37,697 nt of DNA from JAMCRM01 sp041685075 (GCA_041685075.1 JAWLGN010000013.1:1-37697), one strand, 5' to 3'. Positions 1 to 8,000 are shown, numbered from the stretch's first letter. The notes: generated by a model not told the origin, from the sequence alone. Numbers and translations: made by a program.

Positions 1-1016
1 GCCAGGCCAAAGGCGACTTAGAGACCCGCCAAAAAGCTATCGAACAACTGATCAAGCCGCTCGCAGAATCACTCGGTAAGGTTGACCAGCAGATTCAGGA
101 GATGGAGAAGATCCGCGCGGGCGCCTACGCCGGGCTATCCGAGCAGGTGAGGGCCATGAACGAGACGCAGGCAAGGCTGCAGGTGGAAACGGCCAACTTA
201 GTGACTGCCCTGCGCGCTCCCCAGGCCCGTGGCCGCTGGGGCGAAATCCAGCTTCAGCGCGTTGTCGAACTCGCGGGTATGGTCGAGCGCTGTGACTTTG
301 ACCAGCAGGTGTCTTCGAAAACCGAGGATGGCCGGCTACGGCCCGACCTCATCGTCCACTTGCCACTGGACAAGTCCATCGTGGTGGACGCCAAGGTGCC
401 CCTCAAGGCATATCTGGAAGCTGTTGAAGCCGCCGATGACGCGACGCGCACGGCCAGGCTCAAGGAGCATGCGATCCAGCTTCGCGCACATATGGACCGC
501 CTAGCTGCCAAGAGCTACTGGGACCAATTCCAGCCCGCGCCGGAGTTCGTGGTCATGTTCCTGCCCGGCGAATCGGTCTTCAGCGCGGCTCTCCAGCAGG
601 ACCCAAGCCTCATCGAAGCCGGTCCACAGCAGGGAGTGATTCTCGCGACACCAACTACGCTCATCGCGCTTCTCAAGGCGGTTGCATACGGCTGGCGGCA
701 GGAGGCATTAGCCGAGAACGCCCAGCAAATCGCTGACCTCGGCAAGGAACTCTACGGCCGCATTTGCAGGCTCGGAGGCTATTTTGCCGATCTCAAGAGG
801 AGTCTCGACAAGACGGTGGCATCCTACAACAGCGCCGTCGGATCGCTGGAATCGCGCGTCCTGGTAAGCGCGCGGAGGTTCAGGGAATTGGGGGCCGGTT
901 CGGAGCAAGACATTGAGGTCCTTGAAGGCGTGGAACGCGCTCCGCGCGCCCTGCAGGCGGCAGAATTCGAAATTGAAGTGCCTGCGTTATCAAAGGCCCA
1001 AGGCTCCGCTGGCTAG
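1..1016 (+). CDS. rmuC: RmuC family protein, 5' end cut by window edge
   Basis: The frame is open from base 3 to the TAG at 1014-1016, so the 337 visible residues are the C-terminal part of a longer protein. An internal ATG at 102 is not the real start, because coiled-coil-like sequence (LETRQKAIEQLIKPLAESL) precedes it in frame. Family landmarks are present: RGRWGEIQLQRVVE, RPDLIVHLP, the nuclease-like VVDAKVPL, and GWRQEALAENA. RmuC proteins are usually about 370-500 residues with an N-terminal membrane helix and coiled coil, which lie outside the window. They are linked to limiting recombination at inverted repeats and have a PD-(D/E)xK-type fold; the exact substrate is not settled. The gene reads alone, and decayed DNA follows it. 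Confidence 0.93.
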   Translation, partial: QAKGDLETRQKAIEQLIKPLAESLGKVDQQIQEMEKIRAGAYAGLSEQVRAMNETQARLQVETANLVTALRAPQARGRWGEIQLQRVVELAGMVERCDFDQQVSSKTEDGRLRPDLIVHLPLDKSIVVDAKVPLKAYLEAVEAADDATRTARLKEHAIQLRAHMDRLAAKSYWDQFQPAPEFVVMFLPGESVFSAALQQDPSLIEAGPQQGVILATPTTLIALLKAVAYGWRQEALAENAQQIADLGKELYGRICRLGGYFADLKRSLDKTVASYNSAVGSLESRVLVSARRFRELGAGSEQDIEVLEGVERAPRALQAAEFEIEVPALSKAQGSAG

Positions 1017-1033
1017 AGCTGGCGCACTGACCG

Positions 1034-1156
1034 GAGACAATCACCGTCGCCCACCCCAACGACGCCAATAACGTCGTCCAGGTCCTCCAGCTGCCGCAGC
1101 AGCACGTATTCGAGGAGCACGGTGAGACGGCAGTCAGCCTGGAGATCCTTGCATGA
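1034..1156 (+). pseudogene. Orphan reading-frame tail, no start codon
   Basis: Between in-frame stops (TGA 1028-1030 and TGA 1154-1156) lies a 40-codon open stretch reading ETITVAHPNDANNVVQVLQL and on to VSLEILA. It has no ATG, GTG or TTG start and looks like the end of a broken gene. The opposite strand is also open here and protein-like (LLEYVLLRQLEDLDDVIGVV), so strand and identity are uncertain. I recognise no family. Its last bases run into the sucD-like repeat at 1149, so its stop codon lies inside the duplicated piece. It may simply be non-coding. Confidence 0.25.
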
Positions 1157-1196
1157 GTGTATGCCGGACCGCGTATGGCGCGGATCTTGTCCGGCG
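1149..1196 (-). repeat. ~48-bp copy of the sucD 3' end
   Basis: Bases 1149-1196 align with 2293-2342 inside sucD, with about 41 of 48 positions matching by eye and one or two indels. Shared blocks include TTGCAT, GTG, ATGCCGG, ATGGCGCG and TCCGGCGCG. Read on the minus strand it encodes APDKIRAIR where SucD has APDKIRAMR, followed after a frame change by GIH-x-C as in SucD. It is therefore a short decayed piece of a sucD-like gene lying 1.1 kb from the intact one. No terminal repeats or transposase are seen. Confidence 0.6.
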
Positions 1197-1251
1197 CGCG
1201 GCGGCGTGATTTACCCTTAGCGGTTTCTTCAAAAGAGGGAACAGGATCGCG

Positions 1252-1810
1252 ATGCGGCTATTATTCATTGCGTTGGTTTTGGGTCTGAGCCTCCTCGGCC
1301 AGGATGTACCGCGAGTGGAATTGTTCGGCGGGTATTCGTACCTGCGTGCCGGGACCATTTCACCTGTTCGCCTGTTTGGGCTGGACGCGGCGAACCTGAA
1401 TGGGTGGGTAGCCGCCGGGAAGATCAATGTGACGTCGAGGATTGGGTTGCTCGCCGATTTCAATGGCCAGTACGGAGAGCGGCACGTGCAACTGCCAGCC
1501 GGGTCGAACCCCTCGATCCAGCCGGGGCCCGGCGAGTTCCAGCAGCACACCTTTCTTTTCGGCCCCGAGCTTTGCCTTCTGAAGACCGGCCGCATGGCCG
1601 TACATCTGAAAGCCCTGGCGGGAGCCGCGAACCGCAACACCCTGGCCGCTCCACTGTCGGAGGCCGGCCATCGCCGCCGCCGCTGATTGGAGATCCCGCG
1701 CCACCGATCACGCAACTGGCGTTCACGGTGGCACGGGATTCGCCGCCGGTTCCACGCAGCCGGATTTCCGTGCCGCCACAGGATTGGTGTTCAGCTTGGG
1801 AAGGCGGTAG
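1252..1810 (+). pseudogene. Frameshifted outer-membrane beta-barrel protein
   Basis: The ATG at 1252 (AGGAT about 6 nt upstream) opens a signal peptide (MRLLFIALVLGLSLLGQ) followed by VELFGGYSYLRAG, the usual first strand of small acidobacterial OmpA-like barrels. This frame stops at 1686. The expected C-terminal strand, FRAATGLVFSLGRR-stop, lies in another frame ending at the TAG 1808-1810, joined to GGTGFAAGSTQPD just upstream. A third frame supplies ITQLAFTVA between them. The parts together give about 186 codons, close to a full short barrel. At least one and probably two frame changes lie between about 1640 and 1730. The gene is either decayed or affected by sequencing error. The role would be structural or unknown, in the outer membrane. 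Confidence 0.6.
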
Positions 1811-1830
1811 ACCCGGCCGGCGGTGAAGCG

Positions 1831-2253
1831 CTACGCGTTCAACTCGACAGCGGGAAAGAAATACGCCAGCTCGACTGCAGCCGTCTCCGGGGCGTCCGAG
1901 CCGTGAATGGCGTTGCGCTCGATGCTTTCGGCAAAGCGCTTCCGGATGGTGCCCTCGGCCGCGTTGGCCGGATTGGTGGCGCCCATCACCTCGCGCAATC
2001 CGGCGATGGCGTTCTCGCGCTCCAGCGCCATCACGATGATGGGGCCTTCGGTCATGAACTTCACCAGGCTCGCGAAGAACGGCTTCTCCCGGTGAACGGC
2101 GTAGAAGCCCTCGGCCTGTTTCTGGTTGAGCCGCGTCATGCGCAGGGCCAGGATGCGGAAGCCCGCCTTCTCGATGGCGGAGAGAATTTCGCCGGCATGG
2201 CCCGCGGCCACGGCGTCCGGCTTGATGATGGAGAATGTGCGCTCGATGCTCAT
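1831..2253 (-). CDS. ndk: Nucleoside diphosphate kinase
   Basis: This 140-residue protein has the standard length for Ndk, which transfers the gamma phosphate of ATP to NDPs through a phosphohistidine. It starts MSIERTFSIIKPDAVAAG, the family signature, and carries the active-site histidine in RNAIHGSDAPE. The frame is open for 15 more codons upstream, but the ATG at 2253 is chosen because it fits the family start and overlaps the sucD stop as ATGA (2250-2253). That overlap implies translational coupling at the end of a sucC-sucD-ndk operon. The link is sensible because succinyl-CoA synthetase makes NTP that Ndk equilibrates. The gene is convergent with the broken barrel gene; no terminator hairpin was found in the 20-bp gap. 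Confidence 0.97.
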   Translation of the reverse strand: MSIERTFSIIKPDAVAAGHAGEILSAIEKAGFRILALRMTRLNQKQAEGFYAVHREKPFFASLVKFMTEGPIIVMALERENAIAGLREVMGATNPANAAEGTIRKRFAESIERNAIHGSDAPETAAVELAYFFPAVELNA

Positions 2254-3116
2254 AGAAGATCTTTCACCCGCTGGCCGATCTCGGCCGGGGAGTTGCATAC
2301 GTGGATGCCGGCCTCGCGCATGGCGCGAATCTTATCCGGCGCGGCGCCCGACCCGCCCGAGATGATGGCGCCGGCGTGGCCCATCCGGCGTCCCGGCGGG
2401 GCCGTCTGCCCGGCCACGAATCCCACCACCGGCTTCTTCACGTTCTGCTGGACGAACGCCGCGGCAGTCTCCTCGGCGTTGCCCCCGATCTCCCCGATCA
2501 TGACGATGGCGTGGGTATCGGGGTCGTCGTTGAACAGCCGGATGGCGTCCACGAAATCCGTCCCGATGATGGGGTCGCCGCCGATTCCGATGCAGGTGGA
2601 TTGTCCGATTCCCAGGCAGGTCAACTGCCCCACCGCCTCGTAGGTCAGGGTGCCGGAGCGGGAAACCACCCCCACATGGCCCTCCCGGTGAATGTGGCCG
2701 GGCATGATTCCGATCTTGCACTTGCCGGGCGAGATGATGCCGGGGCAGTTGGGGCCGATCAAACGCGTGCGCCGGCCCTTGAGGAACTCCCAGGCCTTCA
2801 CCATGTCCAGGGCGGGAATGCCTTCGGTGATGCACACCACCAGCCGAACATCGGCGTCGGCCGCTTCCATGATGGCGTCGGCGGCGAACGCCGGGGGCAC
2901 GAAGATCACCGACGCATTGGCGCCGGTCTCCCGCACCGCCCGGGCCACGGTGTTGAACACCGGCAGGTCCAGGTGGCGCGTGCCGCCCTTGCCGGGCACC
3001 ACCCCGCCCACGATGCGGGTGCCGTATTCGATGGCCTGCTGCGCGTGAAAGGTCCCTTCCCTGCCGGTGAAGCCCTGCACGATCACTCGGGTGTCGCGGT
3101 CTACCAGTATGCTCAT
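2250..3116 (-). CDS. sucD: Succinyl-CoA synthetase alpha subunit
   Basis: The 288-residue protein is full length for SucD. The N-terminal CoA-binding Rossmann domain begins SILVDRDTRVIVQGFTGREG; the ligase domain includes LIGPNCPGIISPGKCKIGIMP and GVVSRSGTLTYEAV. The phosphohistidine loop is GRRMGHAGAIISGG near residue 250. With SucC it converts succinyl-CoA to succinate with NTP formation in the TCA cycle. The ATG overlaps the sucC stop (3113-3116) and its own stop overlaps the ndk start, so all three genes are likely one transcript with coupled translation. A ~48-bp relic of its 3' end lies at 1149-1196. Confidence 0.98.
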   Translation of the reverse strand: MSILVDRDTRVIVQGFTGREGTFHAQQAIEYGTRIVGGVVPGKGGTRHLDLPVFNTVARAVRETGANASVIFVPPAFAADAIMEAADADVRLVVCITEGIPALDMVKAWEFLKGRRTRLIGPNCPGIISPGKCKIGIMPGHIHREGHVGVVSRSGTLTYEAVGQLTCLGIGQSTCIGIGGDPIIGTDFVDAIRLFNDDPDTHAIVMIGEIGGNAEETAAAFVQQNVKKPVVGFVAGQTAPPGRRMGHAGAIISGGSGAAPDKIRAMREAGIHVCNSPAEIGQRVKDLL

Positions 3117-4279
3117 GCTCTGCCCCCCGCCGCGGCCACCACCTTCTCGGCGGCGTCCTTCATGCCGTCGGCAACGGTAAAGTTGAAACCGGATTCGGCC
3201 AGAATCTTGCGGCCCAGCTCGACGTTGGTGCCCTCCATCCGGATGACCACGGGCACTTGAATCTTCAGCTCGCGCGCGGCCTCCACCACCCCGGCGGCCA
3301 GGGTATCGCAGCGCAGGATGCCGCCGAAAATATTGATCAGCACCGCGCGCACGTTGGCGTCGGAAAGCAGGATGCGGAAGGCGTTGCGCACCTGGTCGGC
3401 GCTGGCGCCGCCGCCCACGTCGAGGAAGTTGGCCGGGCTGCCGCCGGCGTACTTGATGATATCCATGGTGGCCATGGCCAGCCCCGCGCCGTTCACCATG
3501 CAGCCCACCGTGCCGTCCAGCTTGATGTAGTTCAACCCGAAGCGCGATGCCTCCACTTCAAGCGGCTCCTCTTCGTTGAAGTCGCGCAGTTCCACGATGT
3601 CCTTGTGGCGGTAGAGCGCGTTATCGTCGAAGTTGATCTTGGCGTCCAGCGCGTAGACCTTGCCGTCGCGGGTGAGGACGAAGGGGTTGATCTCGGCCAG
3701 CGAGGCGTCCAGTTGAACATAGGCCGCGGCCAGCGCCGTGATAGCCTTCGCCGCGCCGTTGGCCGAAGCCGCCGGCACCCCCACCCCGAAGGCCAGCTTG
3801 CGCGCCTGGAAAGGCAGCAGCCCCGTGCCGGGCCGGAAGCTCTCCTTCAAAATGGCTTCGGGGGTCCGGGCGGCGACCTCTTCGATTTCCATGCCGCCCG
3901 CCGCCGATGCCATGAACACCGGCACGCCCTGCGCGCGGTCGAGCACGATGCCCAGGTAAAGCTCGCGTTCGATTGGAAGCGTCTCCTCGATCAGCAGGCG
4001 CTGCACGATGCGGCCTTCCGGCCCCGTCTGGTGCGTCACCAGCTTCATCCCGATCATGCGGCGGGCGGCTTCGGCGGCTTCCTCGGCGTTCTTCACCACC
4101 TTCACGCCGCCGCCTTTGCCGCGTCCGCCGGCGTGAATCTGCGCCTTCACCACCACGCTGCCGCCGATCTGTTTTGCCGCCGCTTCGGCCTCTTCAGCCG
4201 AGTAAGCCACTTCGCCTCTGGGAACGGGAACGCCAAAGCGCGCCAGTATGGCCTTGGCCTGGTACTCGTGGATTTTCAT
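3113..4279 (-). CDS. sucC: Succinyl-CoA synthetase beta subunit
   Basis: The protein has 388 residues, matching E. coli SucC. An ATP-grasp domain covers the N-terminal ~240 residues: MKIHEYQAKAILARFGVPVP, then VVKAQIHAGGRGKGGGVKV for nucleotide binding, and ALDAKINFDDNALYRH for metal and phosphate. The C-terminal flavodoxin-like domain has GCMVNGAGLAMATMDIIK and INIFGGILRCD. It forms the alpha2beta2 enzyme with SucD. It is the first gene of the operon. The 86-bp gap to the divergent trpD contains an extended -10 candidate on this strand (4358-4366), which would give a leader of roughly 70-80 nt. Confidence 0.98.
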   Translation of the reverse strand: MKIHEYQAKAILARFGVPVPRGEVAYSAEEAEAAAKQIGGSVVVKAQIHAGGRGKGGGVKVVKNAEEAAEAARRMIGMKLVTHQTGPEGRIVQRLLIEETLPIERELYLGIVLDRAQGVPVFMASAAGGMEIEEVAARTPEAILKESFRPGTGLLPFQARKLAFGVGVPAASANGAAKAITALAAAYVQLDASLAEINPFVLTRDGKVYALDAKINFDDNALYRHKDIVELRDFNEEEPLEVEASRFGLNYIKLDGTVGCMVNGAGLAMATMDIIKYAGGSPANFLDVGGGASADQVRNAFRILLSDANVRAVLINIFGGILRCDTLAAGVVEAARELKIQVPVVIRMEGTNVELGRKILAESGFNFTVADGMKDAAEKVVAAAGGRA

Positions 4280-4357
4280 GGAATCTCTTTGCTACGATTT
4301 GGAGATTACGACGCTGCACGCGTCCGAACGGGAACGCCGGCGCGGGCCAAACGTTTC

Positions 4358-4366
4358 ACTATAGCA
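4358..4366 (-). promoter_or_regulatory. Extended -10 candidate for sucC
   Basis: On the minus strand the bases read TGCTATAGT, a TGn-extended -10 (TATAGT) about 80 nt before the sucC ATG. No good -35 is seen, as expected for extended -10 promoters. It touches the trpD start codon on the other strand, so the two genes may interfere. Confidence 0.4.
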
Positions 4367-5397
4367 TGTCCCTCATCCCCTTCATTCATCGGGTATGCGA
4401 AGGCCACCACCTTCCGTGCGAAGAGGCGCGGGCGGCCATGACCACGATCCTCCGGGGCGAGGCCTCGCCCGCGCAAGTCGCCGCCCTGCTGGTGGGTCTG
4501 CGGATGAAGGGGGAGACGGTGGAGGAGTTGGTAGGCTTCGCGCGCGCCATGCGAGAGATGGCGGTGCCGGTGGAGCCGGGCATCTCGGGCGAGCCGCTGC
4601 TCGATACCTGCGGCACGGGCGGCGACGGCTCCCTCACGTTCAATATCTCCACCGTGGCGGCGTTCGTAGTGGCGGGCGCCGGAGTGCGAGTGGCCAAGCA
4701 CGGCAACCGCTCCATCTCCAGCCAGTGCGGCAGCGCGGACCTGCTGGAACAGATGGGCATCCGGCTGGCCATCTCGCCCGCCGATAGCGCGCGCGCCATC
4801 CGGGAAGTGGGGATCGGTTTCCTGTTCGCCCCCGCCATCCACACCGCCATGCGCCACGCGCAGCCGGTACGGGTGGAGTTGCGGATGCGAACCGTGTTCA
4901 ACCTGCTGGGTCCCCTCACCAACCCCGCCGGAGCGACCGCGCAGGTGGTGGGGGCGCCCTCGCCGGAAGCGGCGGAGTTGATCGCCGGCGCGCTGGCGGC
5001 GCTCGGGTTGCCGCGCGGCTTCGTGGTGCACGGCTCCGACGGGTTGGACGAGATCACCACCACCGGCCCCACCCTGGCCTTCGAAATCCGCGGCGGCGGC
5101 GTGGAGCGGCGCGTGCTGGAGCCGGCGGATTTCGGCGTGCCCCGCGCCGAGCCCACCGCCCTCAGGGGCGGCGACAAGGTGCGCAACTGCGCCCTGGCAT
5201 TCGAGATCCTGGAGGGCGCGCAGGGGCCCCGTCGCGATGTCGTACTGGTGAACGCCGCCGCTGCCCTGGTGGCCACCGGCAAAGCGTCCGGTTTTCAGGA
5301 AGGCGTGGAGCTGGCTGCCCGGTCCATCGACTCCGGCGCCGCGCGCCGCAAGGTCGACCAACTGGCCCGCTTTACAGCGTCGACGAGTGACGCTTAA
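4366..5397 (+). CDS. trpD: Anthranilate phosphoribosyltransferase
   Basis: The 343-residue protein joins anthranilate to PRPP in tryptophan synthesis. The N-terminal helical domain is followed by the PRPP-binding CGTGGDGS (residues 82-89), NISTVAAF, KHGNRSISSQCGSADLLE (111-128) and the metal-binding GSDGLDEITTTGP. The frame stays open far upstream, but the ATG at 4366 gives the family length and begins directly with the first helix. No Shine-Dalgarno is visible and an AT-rich TATAGC lies immediately before the ATG. No other trp gene is nearby, so it stands apart from a trp operon here. Its last 26 bp overlap the convergent receiver-like gene. Confidence 0.96.
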   Translation: MSLIPFIHRVCEGHHLPCEEARAAMTTILRGEASPAQVAALLVGLRMKGETVEELVGFARAMREMAVPVEPGISGEPLLDTCGTGGDGSLTFNISTVAAFVVAGAGVRVAKHGNRSISSQCGSADLLEQMGIRLAISPADSARAIREVGIGFLFAPAIHTAMRHAQPVRVELRMRTVFNLLGPLTNPAGATAQVVGAPSPEAAELIAGALAALGLPRGFVVHGSDGLDEITTTGPTLAFEIRGGGVERRVLEPADFGVPRAEPTALRGGDKVRNCALAFEILEGAQGPRRDVVLVNAAAALVATGKASGFQEGVELAARSIDSGAARRKVDQLARFTASTSDA

Positions 5398-5749
5398 GAA
5401 TCTGCGGCAGGTTCTGCGAAAATGCCGAGCGTGCCAGCACCATGTCGAAACCCGCCTCCAGAGCCTGTTGTTTCAGTTCGCCCTGCACATGGGACAGGTA
5501 GCCGATCAGGCTGGTGCCTTTCATCCCGGAATCGCCCTTCAGACGCGAGATGAGCTTCAGCGGCTCGGCGGCGGCGAAGTTCAGATCGAAGATGATGAGG
5601 GCCGGCTTTTCTTTGGCCCGCTCCACCACGGTCTCCGGATCTTTGACGAACTCCACGGCCATACCGGCGCGCTTGGCGGCTTCGGTAATCTTGACGGAGA
5701 AGAACAGGTCGCTCAACACCGCCAGGATCTTCTTGGGTTCCTTTTGCAT
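5372..5749 (-). CDS. Degenerate response-regulator receiver protein
   Basis: This 125-residue protein has only a CheY-like receiver fold. The phospho-acceptor position is kept (LIIFDLN, D55) and a Ser lies at the Thr/Ser switch (LSH, residue 86). The acidic pair at the N-terminus is reduced to S13-D14, and the invariant Lys is replaced: ARSAF stands where AKPF is expected (R107, S108). Phosphorylation signalling may therefore be weak or altered. There is no output domain. The start at 5749 (MQKEPKK) is preferred over an in-frame ATG at 5791, because a TTATAT -10-like element overlaps that upstream ATG and would place the transcript start after it. The 3' end overlaps trpD by 26 bp, tail to tail. 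Confidence 0.75.
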   Translation of the reverse strand: MQKEPKKILAVLSDLFFSVKITEAAKRAGMAVEFVKDPETVVERAKEKPALIIFDLNFAAAEPLKLISRLKGDSGMKGTSLIGYLSHVQGELKQQALEAGFDMVLARSAFSQNLPQILKRHSSTL

Positions 5750-5894
5750 ACCGATACCAGAGCGTAATCCCCCACTGGTAAGGCTCGCCATATAAGTTGT
5801 TTCGCCCTATTGAGATGAAGCAGGAGGGAAATTCAATTGTAGCATTGAACGCGGCCCCGTGGGGCTCCGTGCGGGTTCTTACGTTTGCCGGGGC

Positions 5895-7091
5895 TTAGGA
5901 GAGCTTCCGGATGCTGCGGGTGGCCGGGTCGAACCCCACGGTGCGGCGCGAGCGCAGCGATTCGCCGGCCATAGCCAGCACCACGATGCTCTCGCGTCCC
6001 GCCTCCACGCTGGCCCTCGGATCCCGCCGGGTGCGGACGCATTCCAGGAAGTCGCGAATGTGCGCTCGGACGGAGCGCTCGATGGCGCCGTATTTCTTCA
6101 ACTCGATGCGCGGCTTCAGATCCACCGCCTCGGGGTCCTCGTCGTAGAGCGCCAGGGTTTCCCGCCCCACGTCCAGGCGCGCCGCGCTGCCATTGAGCTG
6201 CTTGAGTTCGTGGCTCATCTCCGGCGGGTTGTAGCGCATGGCCTTGTAGCCCACCGTGAAGACCGCCAGGTAGTCGCGGTACTCGACGGAAATCGAAGTG
6301 GTCTCCGGGATCTCCGACCCGGGAATGCCATTCTTCCCCAGCGCCGTCACGGCCAGCGGATGGCCCGGGTTCATGAACATGTGGGTGGCGTCGAGGATGT
6401 GGACGGTCTGGCCGATCATGTAGCCGCCGCCGTACTCCCAGAACCACAGCCAGTTGAAGAACCGGATAGGGTCGAAGGGCCGCTTGGGAGCGGGTCCCAG
6501 CCACTGCTCCCAATCCAGGTGCCCCTCCAGCTTGCGCTGGCGCAGTTGAGAAATGGTCCTGCCGTGCCACCAGCAGTTGAGCAGCCGCACGGTGCCGAGA
6601 GTGCCGGACTCCACGATCTTCCTGGCCTCCAGGCAGATTTCGGAGCTGCGGCGCTGGCTGCCCACCTGTAGCACGCGCCGGGTGCGGCGCACGGCATCCT
6701 CCATCCGGTAGGCGTCCTCGATGGTGAGGGCCATGGGCTTTTCGACGTAGACGTCCTTGCCCGCCTCGACCGCGTCGATGGACATCTGGGCGTGCCAGTG
6801 GTCCGGGGTGGCGATGACGACGACGTCAATCGACTTGTCTTCCAGCATGCGCCGGTAGTTGTCGTAGGCCCTGGCGCCGGTGGAAGCCGCCTTCAGGCCC
6901 GAGGCGCGGCGCGGTTCCCAGACGTCGCACACCGCGGCCATCTCCACGCCGAGTTCTTTGAAGTTGGCGGTGAGGTAAGCGCCGCGGCCGCCCAACCCGA
7001 TGGCTGCGCCGCGGATGCGGTCGTTGGCTCCAAGAATGCGGGCGGAGGAGGCCGCCATGGTAACAAACGCCCGTCGCGAAGTCGTGCTCAT
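5895..7091 (-). CDS. Gfo/Idh/MocA family oxidoreductase, Tat-type N-terminus
   Basis: This 398-residue protein has an N-terminal twin-arginine motif (TTSRRAFVTMAASSA), suggesting export or a vestigial Tat signal. A Rossmann fold follows (AAIGLGGRGAYL, ~29-40), then the catalytic-site signature VEKPMAL (residues 116-122) and a C-terminal substrate domain with WWHGR and EYGGGYMIGQTVHILD. The family oxidises or epimerises sugars and cyclitols with NAD(P). GGAGG lies 5 nt before the ATG at 7091. It sits 22 nt downstream of the NagB-like gene on the same strand, so the two are probably co-transcribed and may act on an amino sugar or related sugar. The substrate cannot be told from sequence. Confidence 0.92.
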   Translation of the reverse strand: MSTTSRRAFVTMAASSARILGANDRIRGAAIGLGGRGAYLTANFKELGVEMAAVCDVWEPRRASGLKAASTGARAYDNYRRMLEDKSIDVVVIATPDHWHAQMSIDAVEAGKDVYVEKPMALTIEDAYRMEDAVRRTRRVLQVGSQRRSSEICLEARKIVESGTLGTVRLLNCWWHGRTISQLRQRKLEGHLDWEQWLGPAPKRPFDPIRFFNWLWFWEYGGGYMIGQTVHILDATHMFMNPGHPLAVTALGKNGIPGSEIPETTSISVEYRDYLAVFTVGYKAMRYNPPEMSHELKQLNGSAARLDVGRETLALYDEDPEAVDLKPRIELKKYGAIERSVRAHIRDFLECVRTRRDPRASVEAGRESIVVLAMAGESLRSRRTVGFDPATRSIRKLS

Positions 7092-7113
7092 GTGGCCTCC
7101 TATTTTACCCGGA

Positions 7114-7872
7114 TTACGCTGTCGCGCCGCCGGACTTAGGCGTGAGCTGCGAAGCCGCCTCGGGATCGAGCAGCAGGGTGGCACGGGGGTGCCGCTGCAG
7201 AATCGAGGCCGGGCATGCCGTGGTGATCTCCCCTTCGACCGCTGCCTTCACGGCCGGAGCCTTCCGGATGCCGGGCACTACCACCACCAGCCGCGGTACC
7301 CGCGCCAGCGCCGGCACCGTGACGGTAAGGGCCTGTTTAGGCACGTCTTCGATGCGCTCGAAAGCGCGGTCGTTCACCTGCTGCTGGCGGCAGGTCTCGT
7401 CCAGATCCGCCAGCCGCACGGAGCGGGCGTCGTTGAAGTCGCACTCGCCGGGGTCGTTGAACGCCAGGTGGCCGTTCTCTCCGATCCCCAGAACGGCCAG
7501 GCCCGGCTGCAGCCGTTCGAGCAATTCGGTGTACCGCGCGCATTCGGCCGCGGAATCCGGCGCTTCGCCGCGGATGCCGTGAAACGCCGCCATTGGCACG
7601 TGGTCCAGCAGGTGCTTTTTCAGGAAGCCCCGGAACGAGGCCGGGTGGGTCTCTTCCATCCCCACGTACTCATCCACGTGCAGGGCCGTGACCTTCGGCC
7701 AATCGACCTGTTCCTGACGCAACGCGTGCAGAAAATCAAGCTGGGAGTCGGCCGAGGCGAACAGGACGGCCGCACTTCCACGCTTGGAAATCATGTCCCG
7801 GATTTCCGCAGCAGCATACGCTGCCGCGCGCTTCCCCATCTCCGCGCGATTTTGGCAGATTTCGACGTTCAC
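7114..7872 (-). CDS. Glucosamine-6-phosphate deaminase/isomerase family protein (NagB-like)
   Basis: The 252-residue protein belongs to the NagB/6-phosphogluconolactonase fold. Family marks are ALHVDEYVGM (residues 64-72, containing the catalytic Asp region) and LGIGENGHLAFNDP (128-141). In the classic enzyme the second motif reads NDGHIAFNEP; here the Asp before Gly-His is Asn (ENGH), a variant seen in a NagB-like subgroup, so GlcN6P deamination is likely but not certain. The GTG start at 7872 is chosen because AAGGAGG lies 8-9 nt upstream; no in-frame ATG with a ribosome site exists. It leads the MocA gene by 22 nt. Two inverted repeats and CACGTG boxes upstream (7944-8005) suggest operator control. 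Confidence 0.83.
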   Translation of the reverse strand: MNVEICQNRAEMGKRAAAYAAAEIRDMISKRGSAAVLFASADSQLDFLHALRQEQVDWPKVTALHVDEYVGMEETHPASFRGFLKKHLLDHVPMAAFHGIRGEAPDSAAECARYTELLERLQPGLAVLGIGENGHLAFNDPGECDFNDARSVRLADLDETCRQQQVNDRAFERIEDVPKQALTVTVPALARVPRLVVVVPGIRKAPAVKAAVEGEITTACPASILQRHPRATLLLDPEAASQLTPKSGGATA

Positions 7873-7943
7873 TCTAATCTCCTCCTTGCAAACGGGTTGA
7901 GGGCGCGCCACAACGGGGCCGCGCCGAGGTTGGATCGACACCT

Positions 7944-7969
7944 TGAGAACCGGCCGAAGCTGGTTCTCA
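7944..7969. promoter_or_regulatory. Inverted repeat upstream of the NagB-like gene
   Basis: TGAGAACC and GGTTCTCA form a perfect 8-bp inverted repeat around a 10-nt loop, 72 nt or more before the NagB-like GTG. It would lie in the leader if transcription starts at the neighbouring palindrome, so it could be an operator or an RNA hairpin. Confidence 0.4.
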
Positions 7970-7982
7970 CGTGACCGCTAAC

Positions 7983-8000
7983 GAGTCACAATTGTAACTC
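7983..8000. promoter_or_regulatory. 18-bp palindrome overlapping a -10-like TACAAT
   Basis: GAGTCACAATTGTAACTC is palindromic except for one mismatched pair. On the minus strand it contains TACAAT, a good -10 hexamer directed at the NagB-like gene. CACGTG boxes lie on both sides (7968-7973 and 8000-8005), 32 bp apart. A repressor site covering a promoter is the simplest reading; no regulator gene adjoins. Confidence 0.42.

Noticed and set aside
3257..4441. 394-codon plus-strand open frame opposite sucC
   Set aside because: It is the antisense of a certain gene, rich in His and Ala, with no known motif.
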